Below, piece by piece: positions 8,264 to 15,156 of a stretch of 17,705 nucleotides of DNA. The stretch covers positions 1 to 17,705 of the forward strand of contig JARROD010000184.1 in the NCBI GenBank assembly GCA_037384225.1. The letters run 5' to 3'. Both the position numbers and the translations under genes were made by a program. The notes below the pieces were generated by a model. That model searched no databases, was not told the origin of the DNA, and worked only from the letters and a program-made list of their open reading frames with translations. Each line of letters opens with the position of its first letter. Within the stretch, counting starts at the first letter, position 1. The DNA is from JARROD01 sp037384225. GTDB lineage: Bacteria > Pseudomonadota > Gammaproteobacteria > Pseudomonadales > Cellvibrionaceae.

Positions 8264-9865
8264 ATGCGTATTTCGACATTGCAGATTTTCAATATCGCCA
8301 ACAGCAGTATTGCCCAGGCCAATCAGTCCCTGGTGAAAACCCAGGAGCAGATGTCGACCGGGCAGCGGGTGCTGAAGCCGTCCGACGATCCCGTGGCGTC
8401 GATAAAAATTCTCAAACTCGACCAGACCCTGGCGGGCATTGAACAGTTCGGCAAGAACATCGATATTGCTGAGACCAACCTGCAACTGGAGGAGTCGGCG
8501 CTTGACGGCGCCAACAATCTGATCCAACGCATCCAGGAGATCGCCGTGCAGGCGGGTAACACCGCAAGCCTGACCCGCAACGACTACCTGGCGCTGGCCA
8601 GCGAGGTCGACGCGCGGCTCGATGAACTGTTTAACCTGGTCAACACCCGCAATGCCAATGGCGACTATATCTTTTCCGGCTACAACAGCGAATCGCCGGC
8701 CTTTAGCGGCGATGCGGAAACAGGCTTTGCCTACCAGGGCGACGAAGGGCAGATGTCGATCAAGATTTCCGTTAATACCCAGATTGCGGCGACCGATTCC
8801 GGCAAACGGTTGTTTCTGGATATCCCGGCCAGTGAAAACACCGTTCAAACCTCCGCAAGCCCCGTCAATCAGTCGGATCCGCCGCTGCGGATTTCCATCG
8901 GCCGGGTGGTGGATCAGACCGTCTACGATGCGTTTTATCCCGAGGATATCGCCATCACTTTTAACGCCGATTCGGCGGTTTCCCCGGCGGATAAAAATTT
9001 CACGGTCACGGAGCGCTCCACCGGTAAAATCATCGAGGCCAATCACCGCTACGTATCGGGGGAGGAGCTCACTTACAAAGGGGTCAGCTTCAGAGTCGTC
9101 GGTCAACCGGCTTCGGGGACGGCGGCGGTGGAGGCCACTCGGGCGTTTGGCGCCGACGCGGCGGTGAGCTTGCCGTTTGATTTTACGGCGCCCGCCGACA
9201 GTAGTGTCGATATCACCGTGGCGGGGGTGACCGAAACCCTGTTGCTGGATGGCAATGCCACCGATACCGCCTCGCTGGCGGCAATGTTGAACAGCGCCGG
9301 CAACGGCAACGCCGCGAAACTGGCCAACCTGGGGGTAGTGGTGGACAGCGTCGGCTTTCATATGCCGGCGGGTATTGATTTTTCGATAGCCGGCGGCGAT
9401 GCCAATGTCGACGCCGTCACCGGTTTGAATACCAGCATCGGCACCGCCTCCAGCGACGGCCAGCCGGCGCAGCACGGCGATCAACTGTTTGTGGAATCGG
9501 CCAATACCCAGGGGTTGCTGACCACACTGGCGCGCTTCAGTGAAGCGATGAAAGCGTTTGACGGCAGCCAGGAAAGCATTGACCAGGTCGCCGGTACCGT
9601 GGCCTCGACATTGGACAATCTGTCCAGCGCACAGACCCGGATTCTGGAAGTGATCTCGGAGCTGGGGGCGCGCTCCAACACCATTGAAAGCACCCGCGAA
9701 CTGCACCTGGATACGGAGCTGGTCAGCAGGGAAATTCTCTCGGACCTGCGGGACCTGGACTACGCCGAAGCCGCCAGCCGTCTGTCGGCGCAAACACTTA
9801 TTTTGGAAGCGGCGCAGGCGAGCTTTTTGAAAGTGAGCCAGCTGACTCTGTTCAGCCGGCTCTAG
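8264..9865 (+). CDS. flgL: Hook-filament junction protein FlgL
   Basis: FlgL (HAP3) is the second junction protein and the template on which flagellin assembles. From ATG 8264 the product is 533 aa. The N-terminus has MRISTLQIFNIANSSIAQAN, then QMSTGQRVLKPSDDPVASIK, and near residues 115-145 NLVNTRNANGDYIFSGYN. The C-terminus has LDNLSSAQTRILEVISELGA and LDYAEAASRLSAQTLILEAA. It is longer than the usual 300-400 aa, with an expanded central region at about residues 150-420. A reading extended to 8216 would overlap flgK; MRIS is the canonical FlgL start. GGGAG at 8248-8252 lies eleven bases upstream of ATG, slightly long. It is the last gene of this flagellar operon. Confidence 0.95.
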   Translation: MRISTLQIFNIANSSIAQANQSLVKTQEQMSTGQRVLKPSDDPVASIKILKLDQTLAGIEQFGKNIDIAETNLQLEESALDGANNLIQRIQEIAVQAGNTASLTRNDYLALASEVDARLDELFNLVNTRNANGDYIFSGYNSESPAFSGDAETGFAYQGDEGQMSIKISVNTQIAATDSGKRLFLDIPASENTVQTSASPVNQSDPPLRISIGRVVDQTVYDAFYPEDIAITFNADSAVSPADKNFTVTERSTGKIIEANHRYVSGEELTYKGVSFRVVGQPASGTAAVEATRAFGADAAVSLPFDFTAPADSSVDITVAGVTETLLLDGNATDTASLAAMLNSAGNGNAAKLANLGVVVDSVGFHMPAGIDFSIAGGDANVDAVTGLNTSIGTASSDGQPAQHGDQLFVESANTQGLLTTLARFSEAMKAFDGSQESIDQVAGTVASTLDNLSSAQTRILEVISELGARSNTIESTRELHLDTELVSREILSDLRDLDYAEAASRLSAQTLILEAAQASFLKVSQLTLFSRL

Positions 9866-9866
9866 C

Positions 9867-9904
9867 GCAGCTGTTTCCAGGGTTTCTTTTCTCTGGGGTG
9901 CTGC
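9867..9904. terminator. Possible weak hairpin between flgL and the convergent gene
   Basis: Short complementary arms (CAGC/GCTG outside, CCAG/CTGG inside) enclose a pyrimidine-rich loop between convergent genes. The stem is interrupted and no clean T-run follows, so this is only a candidate bidirectional terminator. Confidence 0.25.
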
Positions 9905-9919
9905 TTATTGAAGTACTAC

Positions 9920-10358
9920 TTATTGAGCCTCGAGCCGAATTACGTGGACACTGGCATCGGCGATCGAGGAGTCGATATAGCCGATCATGGCCGGGTCTTT
10001 GCTGACCATATCCTTCACCTTCTGACCGTCCTCGACAACCTGTGGCGGCATGGCATTGCCACTGAACATCAGCCGGGCCCAGTACATCTTGAGTGCTTTG
10101 GGGTTCATCTGCAATACCGCAGCGGCAAAGGCTGCATAACTCAATNNNNTTTTTTTGATCGATGGCAATAGCGCTGGTGCCGTCTGGAAAGCTTTTGCTT
10201 TTACCCGTAAATATCCGCGCGATATCCGCGCGGGACATTTTATTTTGATTTTCGGGATGAACGATGACAACGATCTCCGCCGAGGCGACGCTTGCCAGCA
10301 TCATCCCGAAGAAGACACAAACCACTATCTGAGCACCGCGCAGAGTTTTCCATTTCAT
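9920..10358 (-). CDS. Small periplasmic phosphate-binding-like (PstS-type) protein, interrupted by an N run
   Basis: The N-terminus has a signal peptide (hydrophobic IVVCVFFGMMLASVASA), then EIVVIVHPENQNKMSRADIA and RIFTGKSKSFPDGTSAIAID. This pattern is typical of short PstS-like substrate-binding proteins of about 140-150 aa. The C-terminal half, LKMYWARLMFSGNAMPPQ followed by DPAMIGYIDSSIADASV, is also typical but lies in a different frame. The two halves meet at four undetermined bases (10146-10149) beside a run of seven T, so the frame change is most likely a base-calling artefact. The gene begins 18 bases after the porin stop, with GGAGAG upstream, so the two are probably one transcript. 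The ligand is not proven to be phosphate. Confidence 0.75.
10146..10149. other. Run of four undetermined bases
   Basis: Four N stand next to seven T (10150-10156), inside the phosphate-binding-like gene. They coincide with its frame change. This is a placeholder for unresolved sequence, not biology. Confidence 0.99.
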
Positions 10359-10376
10359 TGTTTGCTCTCCGGCAAA

Positions 10377-11537
10377 TTAAAAGACGATATCGAGCCCAAC
10401 GTTGACAATGTCGGTTTCCCCGGTTTTGCCGACCGCCGCTACGAATATATTGTCAGACTCCTTAACGGATGAATACTCCAGCTTAAGGGCAGCGGCGGGG
10501 TGGAAATCCCAGCGCAGGCCCACAATAAGAGTATTGGAGCGGTTTGTTACCCCTTCGAAAATAGGATTGAGGTCACCCGTCAATTCGGTTTTGATTTCGG
10601 TGTAGGAAATATGCGGCGTAAAATCGCCAATCTCATATCCCGCACTGAGGATGTAGGACTCGTTGTAGTCCGTCTGCAGCAAGCTGTTGAACAGATCCAG
10701 GTAATCGTCATTTATTTTTGTGATGGTGGCTTCGGCCATCAGAAAGGCTTTATTTAAATTCATATGCACGCTGGCGCCCGCAAACATCGCATCGATGGGA
10801 TTGTCTTCGCCGGTGGTGGTGCCGCGGGTAAAAAAATCACCGTTCAACACCGACATGCGCAGCTGCAGCCAGCTGTTGCTGGTGGATAACTCGATTCCCA
10901 GCATATCTCTAGCGTTGAAATCACCGAGCAGGGCATTTTCGGAGATGCCGTTACCGCCGTAGACGCGCAACGCCGAGTCCCAGGGACCGAGTCCGCCTTT
11001 GAACTTAATGGACGCGCCTTCATAGGAACTGATGGGGAGTCTATAGACAGCTGTGGGCGGGCGTATCCAATGATAGGCATACCCCACATCGAGGAAATCG
11101 GAATAGAAAAACAGCGGTAAGCGCATACGTCCGGCCTGAAGGGTCATGTGCTCGCTGAGTTCGTAAGTGAGAAAGGCCCATTCGAGATCGGCGTTAAAGT
11201 TATTCGCCCCAGTGCCTTTTATCTGCGCGGTGGCATTGAGCCCCTGCGATAGCGCCGCGTGAATCTGCAAACCGATGGTGGTATCCGGTCGAAAGGATAA
11301 TTTATCGGAATAGCGTGAGGCGTCGTTGGGACGGCCGTTGATATTGGCATAGATATTGTCGGCCACAAACGTCGCATCGGAACCGTCGGCCAGGGTTGAT
11401 TGTTTTATCGCTCTACCGCCGACAAAGGAGGCAAAGCCACTGAGCTTTATTTCCGCTGCCTGCAGCGAAGGAAAAATCAAGAGTAGTACTAGGCTCAGAA
11501 CAATGTTTTGAATGTTTTTATGTATGGTCTGGTCCAT
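10377..11537 (-). CDS. Outer-membrane porin-like beta-barrel protein
   Basis: The 386-aa product begins with a signal peptide (IVLSLVLLLIFPSLQAAE). It continues as alternating amphipathic strands such as EIKLSGFASFVGG, TTIGLQIHAALSQGLNATAQ, HMTLQAGRMRLPLFF and ALKLEYSSVKESD. It ends in Phe (VNVGLDIVF), as outer-membrane barrels recognised by the BAM machinery do. The pattern, including the segment ADLEWAFLTYELSE followed by LQAGRMRLP, resembles porins of the Gram-negative DcaP-like or general-porin type. I cannot assign a substrate. I chose ATG 11537 because AGGAAA precedes it and the signal peptide follows directly; an upstream ATG at 11636 would add 33 unlikely residues. The downstream partner is the phosphate-binding-like protein 18 bases away. 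The gene looks AT-richer than the flagellar genes around it. Confidence 0.8.
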   Translation of the reverse strand: MDQTIHKNIQNIVLSLVLLLIFPSLQAAEIKLSGFASFVGGRAIKQSTLADGSDATFVADNIYANINGRPNDASRYSDKLSFRPDTTIGLQIHAALSQGLNATAQIKGTGANNFNADLEWAFLTYELSEHMTLQAGRMRLPLFFYSDFLDVGYAYHWIRPPTAVYRLPISSYEGASIKFKGGLGPWDSALRVYGGNGISENALLGDFNARDMLGIELSTSNSWLQLRMSVLNGDFFTRGTTTGEDNPIDAMFAGASVHMNLNKAFLMAEATITKINDDYLDLFNSLLQTDYNESYILSAGYEIGDFTPHISYTEIKTELTGDLNPIFEGVTNRSNTLIVGLRWDFHPAAALKLEYSSVKESDNIFVAAVGKTGETDIVNVGLDIVF

Positions 11538-11783
11538 TACACGGTTTTCCTGTTGAGTGGTAAATATGAATGCACCGTGGTCCAGCAAATACGGTGTATC
11601 CACAAATATGCCGTTATTGGTTTTGTTGAATGGCATGATGATGTATACGTCTTGCCGCGGACTGTAAGTATGTTGATAAGGACGACAGCGTTCAAGTCAA
11701 AGATACGAACTTGGGATTTTAGTCACAAAAGTAAATATATGTGAAATATAGTGGGGTCTCGGGGGGGATTACGTACTTGTTTT
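11538..11783. other. Intergenic region upstream of the porin gene
   Basis: This AT-rich stretch lies downstream of the FliT-like gene and upstream of the porin, both on the - strand. On the - strand near 11690-11660 there is TTGACT, then 16 bases, then TATCAA, a possible sigma-70 type promoter for the porin unit. I see no gene and no clear terminator in it. Confidence 0.35.
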
Positions 11784-12107
11784 TTACTCCTGCAGGCCGT
11801 AGGAGCGAGCGGCTTTTTGGCCGCGGTGGAATTCGGTCAATGACTTTTGGGTCTGATCCCGGTTACTTTCCACCAGAGCGCTGATCTGTTTGTCATAGTG
11901 TTGAATGCGTTCGATGGCCTCGATACTGTACGTCCGCAACGATTCGGGTATCGGCGCGGCGAACCCCGCTGCCATCACAGACTGGCGCCTGGCGGCGGCC
12001 GCGGTGAGGGCATCCCAGTCATTGTCACTGGCCAGCGCCAGCATTTCGCGGCTCAATGCCAGCGCCTGATCGATAATCTGGCGACGGGTCTGGGGCAAGG
12101 TAAACAC
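11784..12107 (-). CDS. Small helical FliT-like flagellar protein
   Basis: A 107-aa (or 104-aa) protein, almost wholly alpha-helical, rich in Ala, Gln and Arg. It has the shape and length of FliT-type export chaperones, which bind the filament cap protein FliD and in some species modulate the master regulator. Visible blocks are RRQIIDQALALSREMLALAS, IERIQHYDKQISALVESNRD and the C-terminus KAARSYGLQE, the last typical of the loose FliT-like family of gammaproteobacteria. No catalytic motif is seen. The annotated start GTG 12107 overlaps an AGGAG. A TTG at 12098 lies eight bases after that AGGAG and may be the true start. Its position divergent from fliC supports a flagellar role, but similarity in this family is weak. 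Confidence 0.55.
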   Translation of the reverse strand: MFTLPQTRRQIIDQALALSREMLALASDNDWDALTAAAARRQSVMAAGFAAPIPESLRTYSIEAIERIQHYDKQISALVESNRDQTQKSLTEFHRGQKAARSYGLQE

Positions 12108-12113
12108 TCCTAA

Positions 12114-12453
12114 AGGGTTGGTTTAGTCCAGCATAGTTGAAAAAATTGATCATTGAGAAGCCGACTCAGACCGCTGCGCGGCCACAAATTAGAAAATGAC
12201 TTGTTAAGTTATTTAAGAATTACAAAAAGCGGCAACAATTTGCAGTTGTGCTTTGCCGCTTTGAATCCATTGTTGCCTCTTTGACGGCCACGCCGTGCCG
12301 GCGGCAACCTTCTCAAAACCTCGGAAGTTACAAAAATAGTTAATTAAAACAATGTGTTAAATGCATTATTTTAGTTTGGCACAGGTGTTGCTGTTGTCCT
12401 GTTAAAAGTCCTGCAAGAAAAGGTCTTGATTCATAGGTAATAGGAGACAGGTT
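12114..12453. other. Divergent regulatory region between the FliT-like gene and fliC
   Basis: About 340 bases without a gene. It contains a 10-bp hairpin AAAGCGGCAA (12226-12235) with TTGCCGCTTT (12253-12262), a competing pairing of GGCAACAA (12231-12238) with TTGTTGCC (12270-12277), an AT-rich segment, the sigma-54 promoter near 12377, and the fliC ribosome binding site TAGGAGA at 12441-12447. The hairpins may mark activator sites or RNA structure; the sequence alone does not decide. Confidence 0.6.
12377..12392 (+). promoter_or_regulatory. Sigma-54 (-24/-12) promoter for fliC
   Basis: TGGCACAGGTGTTGCT matches the RpoN consensus almost perfectly, with GG at 12378-12379 and GC at 12390-12391 separated by the required ten bases. 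Transcription would start near 12403, about 50 bases before ATG 12454. I see no matching sigma-28 element close to the gene. Sigma-54 control of a main flagellin is known for Vibrio flaA, while many other gammaproteobacteria use sigma-28. Confidence 0.85.
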
Positions 12454-14610
12454 ATGCCATTAGTCATTAACACCAACGTGGCTTCTCTCAATGCTCAACG
12501 TCAATTGGTAAAGTCCGGTGACGACTTGACGACCGCTATGGAACGTTTGTCTTCTGGTAAGCGTATCAACACCGCGGCCGACGACGCCGCGGGGTTGGCC
12601 ATTTCCAACCGCATGACCTCACAGGTGCGCGGGCTCAACCAGGCCATCCGCAATGCCAGTGACGGGATCTCCCTGATCCAGACCGCGGAAGGCGCATTGG
12701 ACGAAACCACCAACATATTGCAGCGGATGCGCGAACTGGCGATTCAATCCGCCAACGGCATCTACAACGATGAAAACCGTAAAACCCTGGATGCGGAAGT
12801 CCAGCAGCTGATTTCCGAACTCGATCGCATCTCCAAAACCACCACCTTCAACGGCCAGAAACTGCTTGACGGCAGCCTCGGGGATGTGGAACTGCAAGTC
12901 GGTTCCAACGCCAATGAAACCATCGAAATCTCGATTCAGGCCATGGATGCGAAGACCCTGGGCATGGGTTCCACGTCCGTGGATCTGCTCGGCGCCGAGA
13001 TTACCGCCAACCTCACTACGCTGACCCTGGCCGAGGGCGATATTCTGATCAACGGCCAGAGTATCGGTGACTTTGCCGGTTCCTCGGAAACCTTCCAGGA
13101 TCTGATCGACAGCATCAACGACAATGTGCTGGGTGTGGACGCCTCCGGCTTTACCTCGCTGGAGGCGGGCACCGTTGGCGATGGGGTGCTGGAGAACGGC
13201 AACACCCTGCGTATTACGGTGCAGTCCGCCGACGGCAGCGGTAACAATATTTTCAATATCACCGACACCAAAAGTCTGGATGAACTGGCGGACAAGATCA
13301 GCGATACCACCGGCGGTATTATCAGCGCTGTGGTCGACGACCAAGGCGAATTGGTACTGGCCAACGACAGCGGTTCCACGGTGGTCGTGGTTGCCCTCGA
13401 CGCCAGTGGCAGCTCCTCCAACGCCGCCGCCGCGACCTTGGTGGAGCAGGCCACCGGCCTCGATCTGCTCAGTACCGGCGGCGCCTCCCAGACCGCCTCG
13501 GCCGAGGGGCAGATTGTGCTGACCTCGGAACACGGCGATCCGATCACCATTGAGCGCGGCTCCACCGGCTCCCTGGCGTTGCTGGACAGTCTCGGGTTTC
13601 GCGAAAGTGTCGATGCCGGCGTGATCACCGGCCCGGGCCTGGTGGCCAACTCCAACGGCGCCAACGAAGCGCTGGCGGTGGGTGAACTGATTATCAACGG
13701 CGTCACCATCGACAACACCGATACCGATAGCCTGAAAGGGAAGGTTGACGCCATTAACAAGTCCAGCAGCGACACAGGTGTAGTGGCCAACACCTTCTCC
13801 ACCGTCAATCTCGATTTGACCGGTGTGGACTTCTCCGTCATCAGTGCCGGCACCTTTGACCAGATCACCCTCAACGGGGTCACCGTCGACCTGGGCCTGA
13901 ATGTGACCATTACCGATGCCAAATCCCTGGCGGACGGTTTTAACGACCACACCGATGTCACCGGCGTCAGTGCCCGGGTGCTAGGCACCAACCTGATCCT
14001 GGAGTCGGACCAGGCCGCCATCAACGTCTCCATCACCAGCGCCGCCACTAACCTTATCGGTACCGGCACCGGGCTGCAGGACTTCACCCGCAGCTTTATC
14101 AACAGCTCGGCGACACTGATTACCTCCACCACCACCCTGGCCACCGCCGGCACCACCACCCACAACACCACCGGCGGCATACAACTGACCTCCACCAACG
14201 GCAACCCCATCAGTGTCGAACTGGGGGACAACGCCGACCTGGCCAGGCTCGGGCTGCTGGAAGCCAACTCCGTGGTCAGCGGCACCTTCGGTGCGGCGAT
14301 CAATACCATCAGCGTGGATACGGCCCATAACGCCCAGCGCGCCATTGACGTGATCGACAACGCCCTGGACGAGATCAACGACGTTCGCTCGCAACTGGGG
14401 GCGGTGAACAACCGCCTGGATTTCACCATCTCCAACCTGATGAACGTGTCCGAAAACACCTCGGCGGCGCGCTCGCGCATCCTCGACGCTGACTTCGCCG
14501 CCGAAACCGCGGCGCTGTCCCGCGCCCAAGTGCTGCAACAGGCGTCCCAGGCCATGCTGGCGCAGGCCAACGCCCAGACCCAGCAAGTCCTGCAGTTGCT
14601 AAACAATTAA
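12454..14610 (+). CDS. fliC: Flagellin FliC, large, with expanded central domain
   Basis: FliC is the filament subunit, exported through the hook and polymerised outside the cell. The N-terminus (MPLVINTNVASLNAQRQL, RLSSGKRINTAADDAAGLAI, QTAEGALDETTNILQRMREL) and C-terminus (AQRAIDVIDNALDEINDVRS, LGAVNNRLDFTISNLMNV, LSRAQVLQQASQAMLAQANA) are the conserved D0/D1 helices. The central region (about residues 180-610) is a large variable D2/D3 insert. It has several flagellin-IN-like units, for example EGDILINGQSIGDF and VGELIINGVTIDN. Two copies of a related block lie near residues 353-380 and 575-602 (LTSEHGDPITIERG and LTSTNGNPISVELG). At 718 aa it is longer than common flagellins. Start ATG 12454 has a good TAGGAGA. 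Confidence 0.97.
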   Translation: MPLVINTNVASLNAQRQLVKSGDDLTTAMERLSSGKRINTAADDAAGLAISNRMTSQVRGLNQAIRNASDGISLIQTAEGALDETTNILQRMRELAIQSANGIYNDENRKTLDAEVQQLISELDRISKTTTFNGQKLLDGSLGDVELQVGSNANETIEISIQAMDAKTLGMGSTSVDLLGAEITANLTTLTLAEGDILINGQSIGDFAGSSETFQDLIDSINDNVLGVDASGFTSLEAGTVGDGVLENGNTLRITVQSADGSGNNIFNITDTKSLDELADKISDTTGGIISAVVDDQGELVLANDSGSTVVVVALDASGSSSNAAAATLVEQATGLDLLSTGGASQTASAEGQIVLTSEHGDPITIERGSTGSLALLDSLGFRESVDAGVITGPGLVANSNGANEALAVGELIINGVTIDNTDTDSLKGKVDAINKSSSDTGVVANTFSTVNLDLTGVDFSVISAGTFDQITLNGVTVDLGLNVTITDAKSLADGFNDHTDVTGVSARVLGTNLILESDQAAINVSITSAATNLIGTGTGLQDFTRSFINSSATLITSTTTLATAGTTTHNTTGGIQLTSTNGNPISVELGDNADLARLGLLEANSVVSGTFGAAINTISVDTAHNAQRAIDVIDNALDEINDVRSQLGAVNNRLDFTISNLMNVSENTSAARSRILDADFAAETAALSRAQVLQQASQAMLAQANAQTQQVLQLLNN

Positions 14611-14611
14611 T

Positions 14612-14637
14612 AAAAGGGGGTCTGTGACCCCTTTTTT
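14612..14637 (+). terminator. Intrinsic terminator after fliC
   Basis: GGGGTC (14617-14622) pairs with GACCCC (14626-14631) across a three-base loop. It is flanked by an A-run on the left and followed by six T, a classic rho-independent terminator directly after the fliC stop. Confidence 0.93.
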
Positions 14638-14659
14638 CCCTGGTGGAGCCCCGACCACC

Positions 14660-14695
14660 TTGTTCAATAAGTGATAAAGGCTTTATATTGAACAA
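14660..14695. repeat. 10-bp perfect inverted repeat before the DUF3775 gene
   Basis: TTGTTCAATA at 14660-14669 is the exact reverse complement of TATTGAACAA at 14686-14695, with a 16-base loop. ATAAAG-G-CTTTAT inside makes a competing shorter stem. It lies between the fliC terminator and the next gene, so it may be an operator or part of a leader structure. Confidence 0.8.
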
Positions 14696-14719
14696 AAATC
14701 CCAAGCGGGGAGAAAAACC

Positions 14720-15103
14720 ATGCTCAATGTCAATCCCGACACTGTCTCCCGCCTGAACGATCTGGCGCGGGAGTTTCATGCCCAAGAGGAAGTGGTGCTT
14801 GCCGACGAGCCGGAGATTCCCGGCGGCGACTGGCTGACCGAATTACTGGCCAGGCACGGCGAAGACACCACCTTTCTAGAATTCAAATCCATCGTCGACG
14901 ATCTGGAACCGGACCAACAACAGGAACTGGTTGCGCTGCTGTGGTTGGGGCGCGAGGATTTCAGCGTCGACGAGTGGCGCGCGGCATTGGAGCAGGCCGC
15001 CGAGAACTGGACGCCGGAGACGGCGGAGTACCTGATCGCACACCCGCTGCTGCCGACCTATTTGGAAACGGGTCTGGAGCTGTTGGGATATTCCATCGAA
15101 TAA
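14720..15103 (+). CDS. DUF3775 family protein
   Basis: A 127-aa acidic, soluble, helical protein with no signal peptide or membrane segment. The layout matches the DUF3775 family as I know it. It has an N-terminal LNVNPDTVSRLNDLAREFHA, a central IVDDLEPDQQQELVALLWLG with REDFSVDEWRAALEQA, and a C-terminal ETAEYLIAHPLLPTYLETGL then LELLGYS. The function of this family is unknown to me. Start ATG 14720 has GGGGAG about seven bases upstream. It lies 53 bases before rtcB on the same strand, so the two may share a transcript. It is separated from fliC by a strong terminator. Confidence 0.85.
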   Translation: MLNVNPDTVSRLNDLAREFHAQEEVVLADEPEIPGGDWLTELLARHGEDTTFLEFKSIVDDLEPDQQQELVALLWLGREDFSVDEWRAALEQAAENWTPETAEYLIAHPLLPTYLETGLELLGYSIE

Positions 15104-15156
15104 ATAAGAGCCCGGGGCGCTGTTCTCCGGTTCATTCACCTACAGGTCTGGTTTCT

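Noticed and set aside
8234..9793. Long 519-codon open frame antisense to flgL
   Set aside because: flgL is certain on the + strand; the antisense frame is a GC/codon-bias shadow with no recognisable domain or start signal.
11755..11775. G-run near 11760 as a terminator for the FliT-like gene
   Set aside because: No complementary arm forms a hairpin with it and no T-run follows in the right orientation.
12936..14606. Long antisense open frame opposite fliC
   Set aside because: Low-complexity Ser/Val/Ala-rich translation mirroring flagellin repeats; no ribosome binding site and no family resemblance.
14941..15156. N-terminal extension of RtcB from 14941
   Set aside because: It overlaps the well-supported DUF3775 gene in another frame; RtcB homology starts at the ATG 15157 region.
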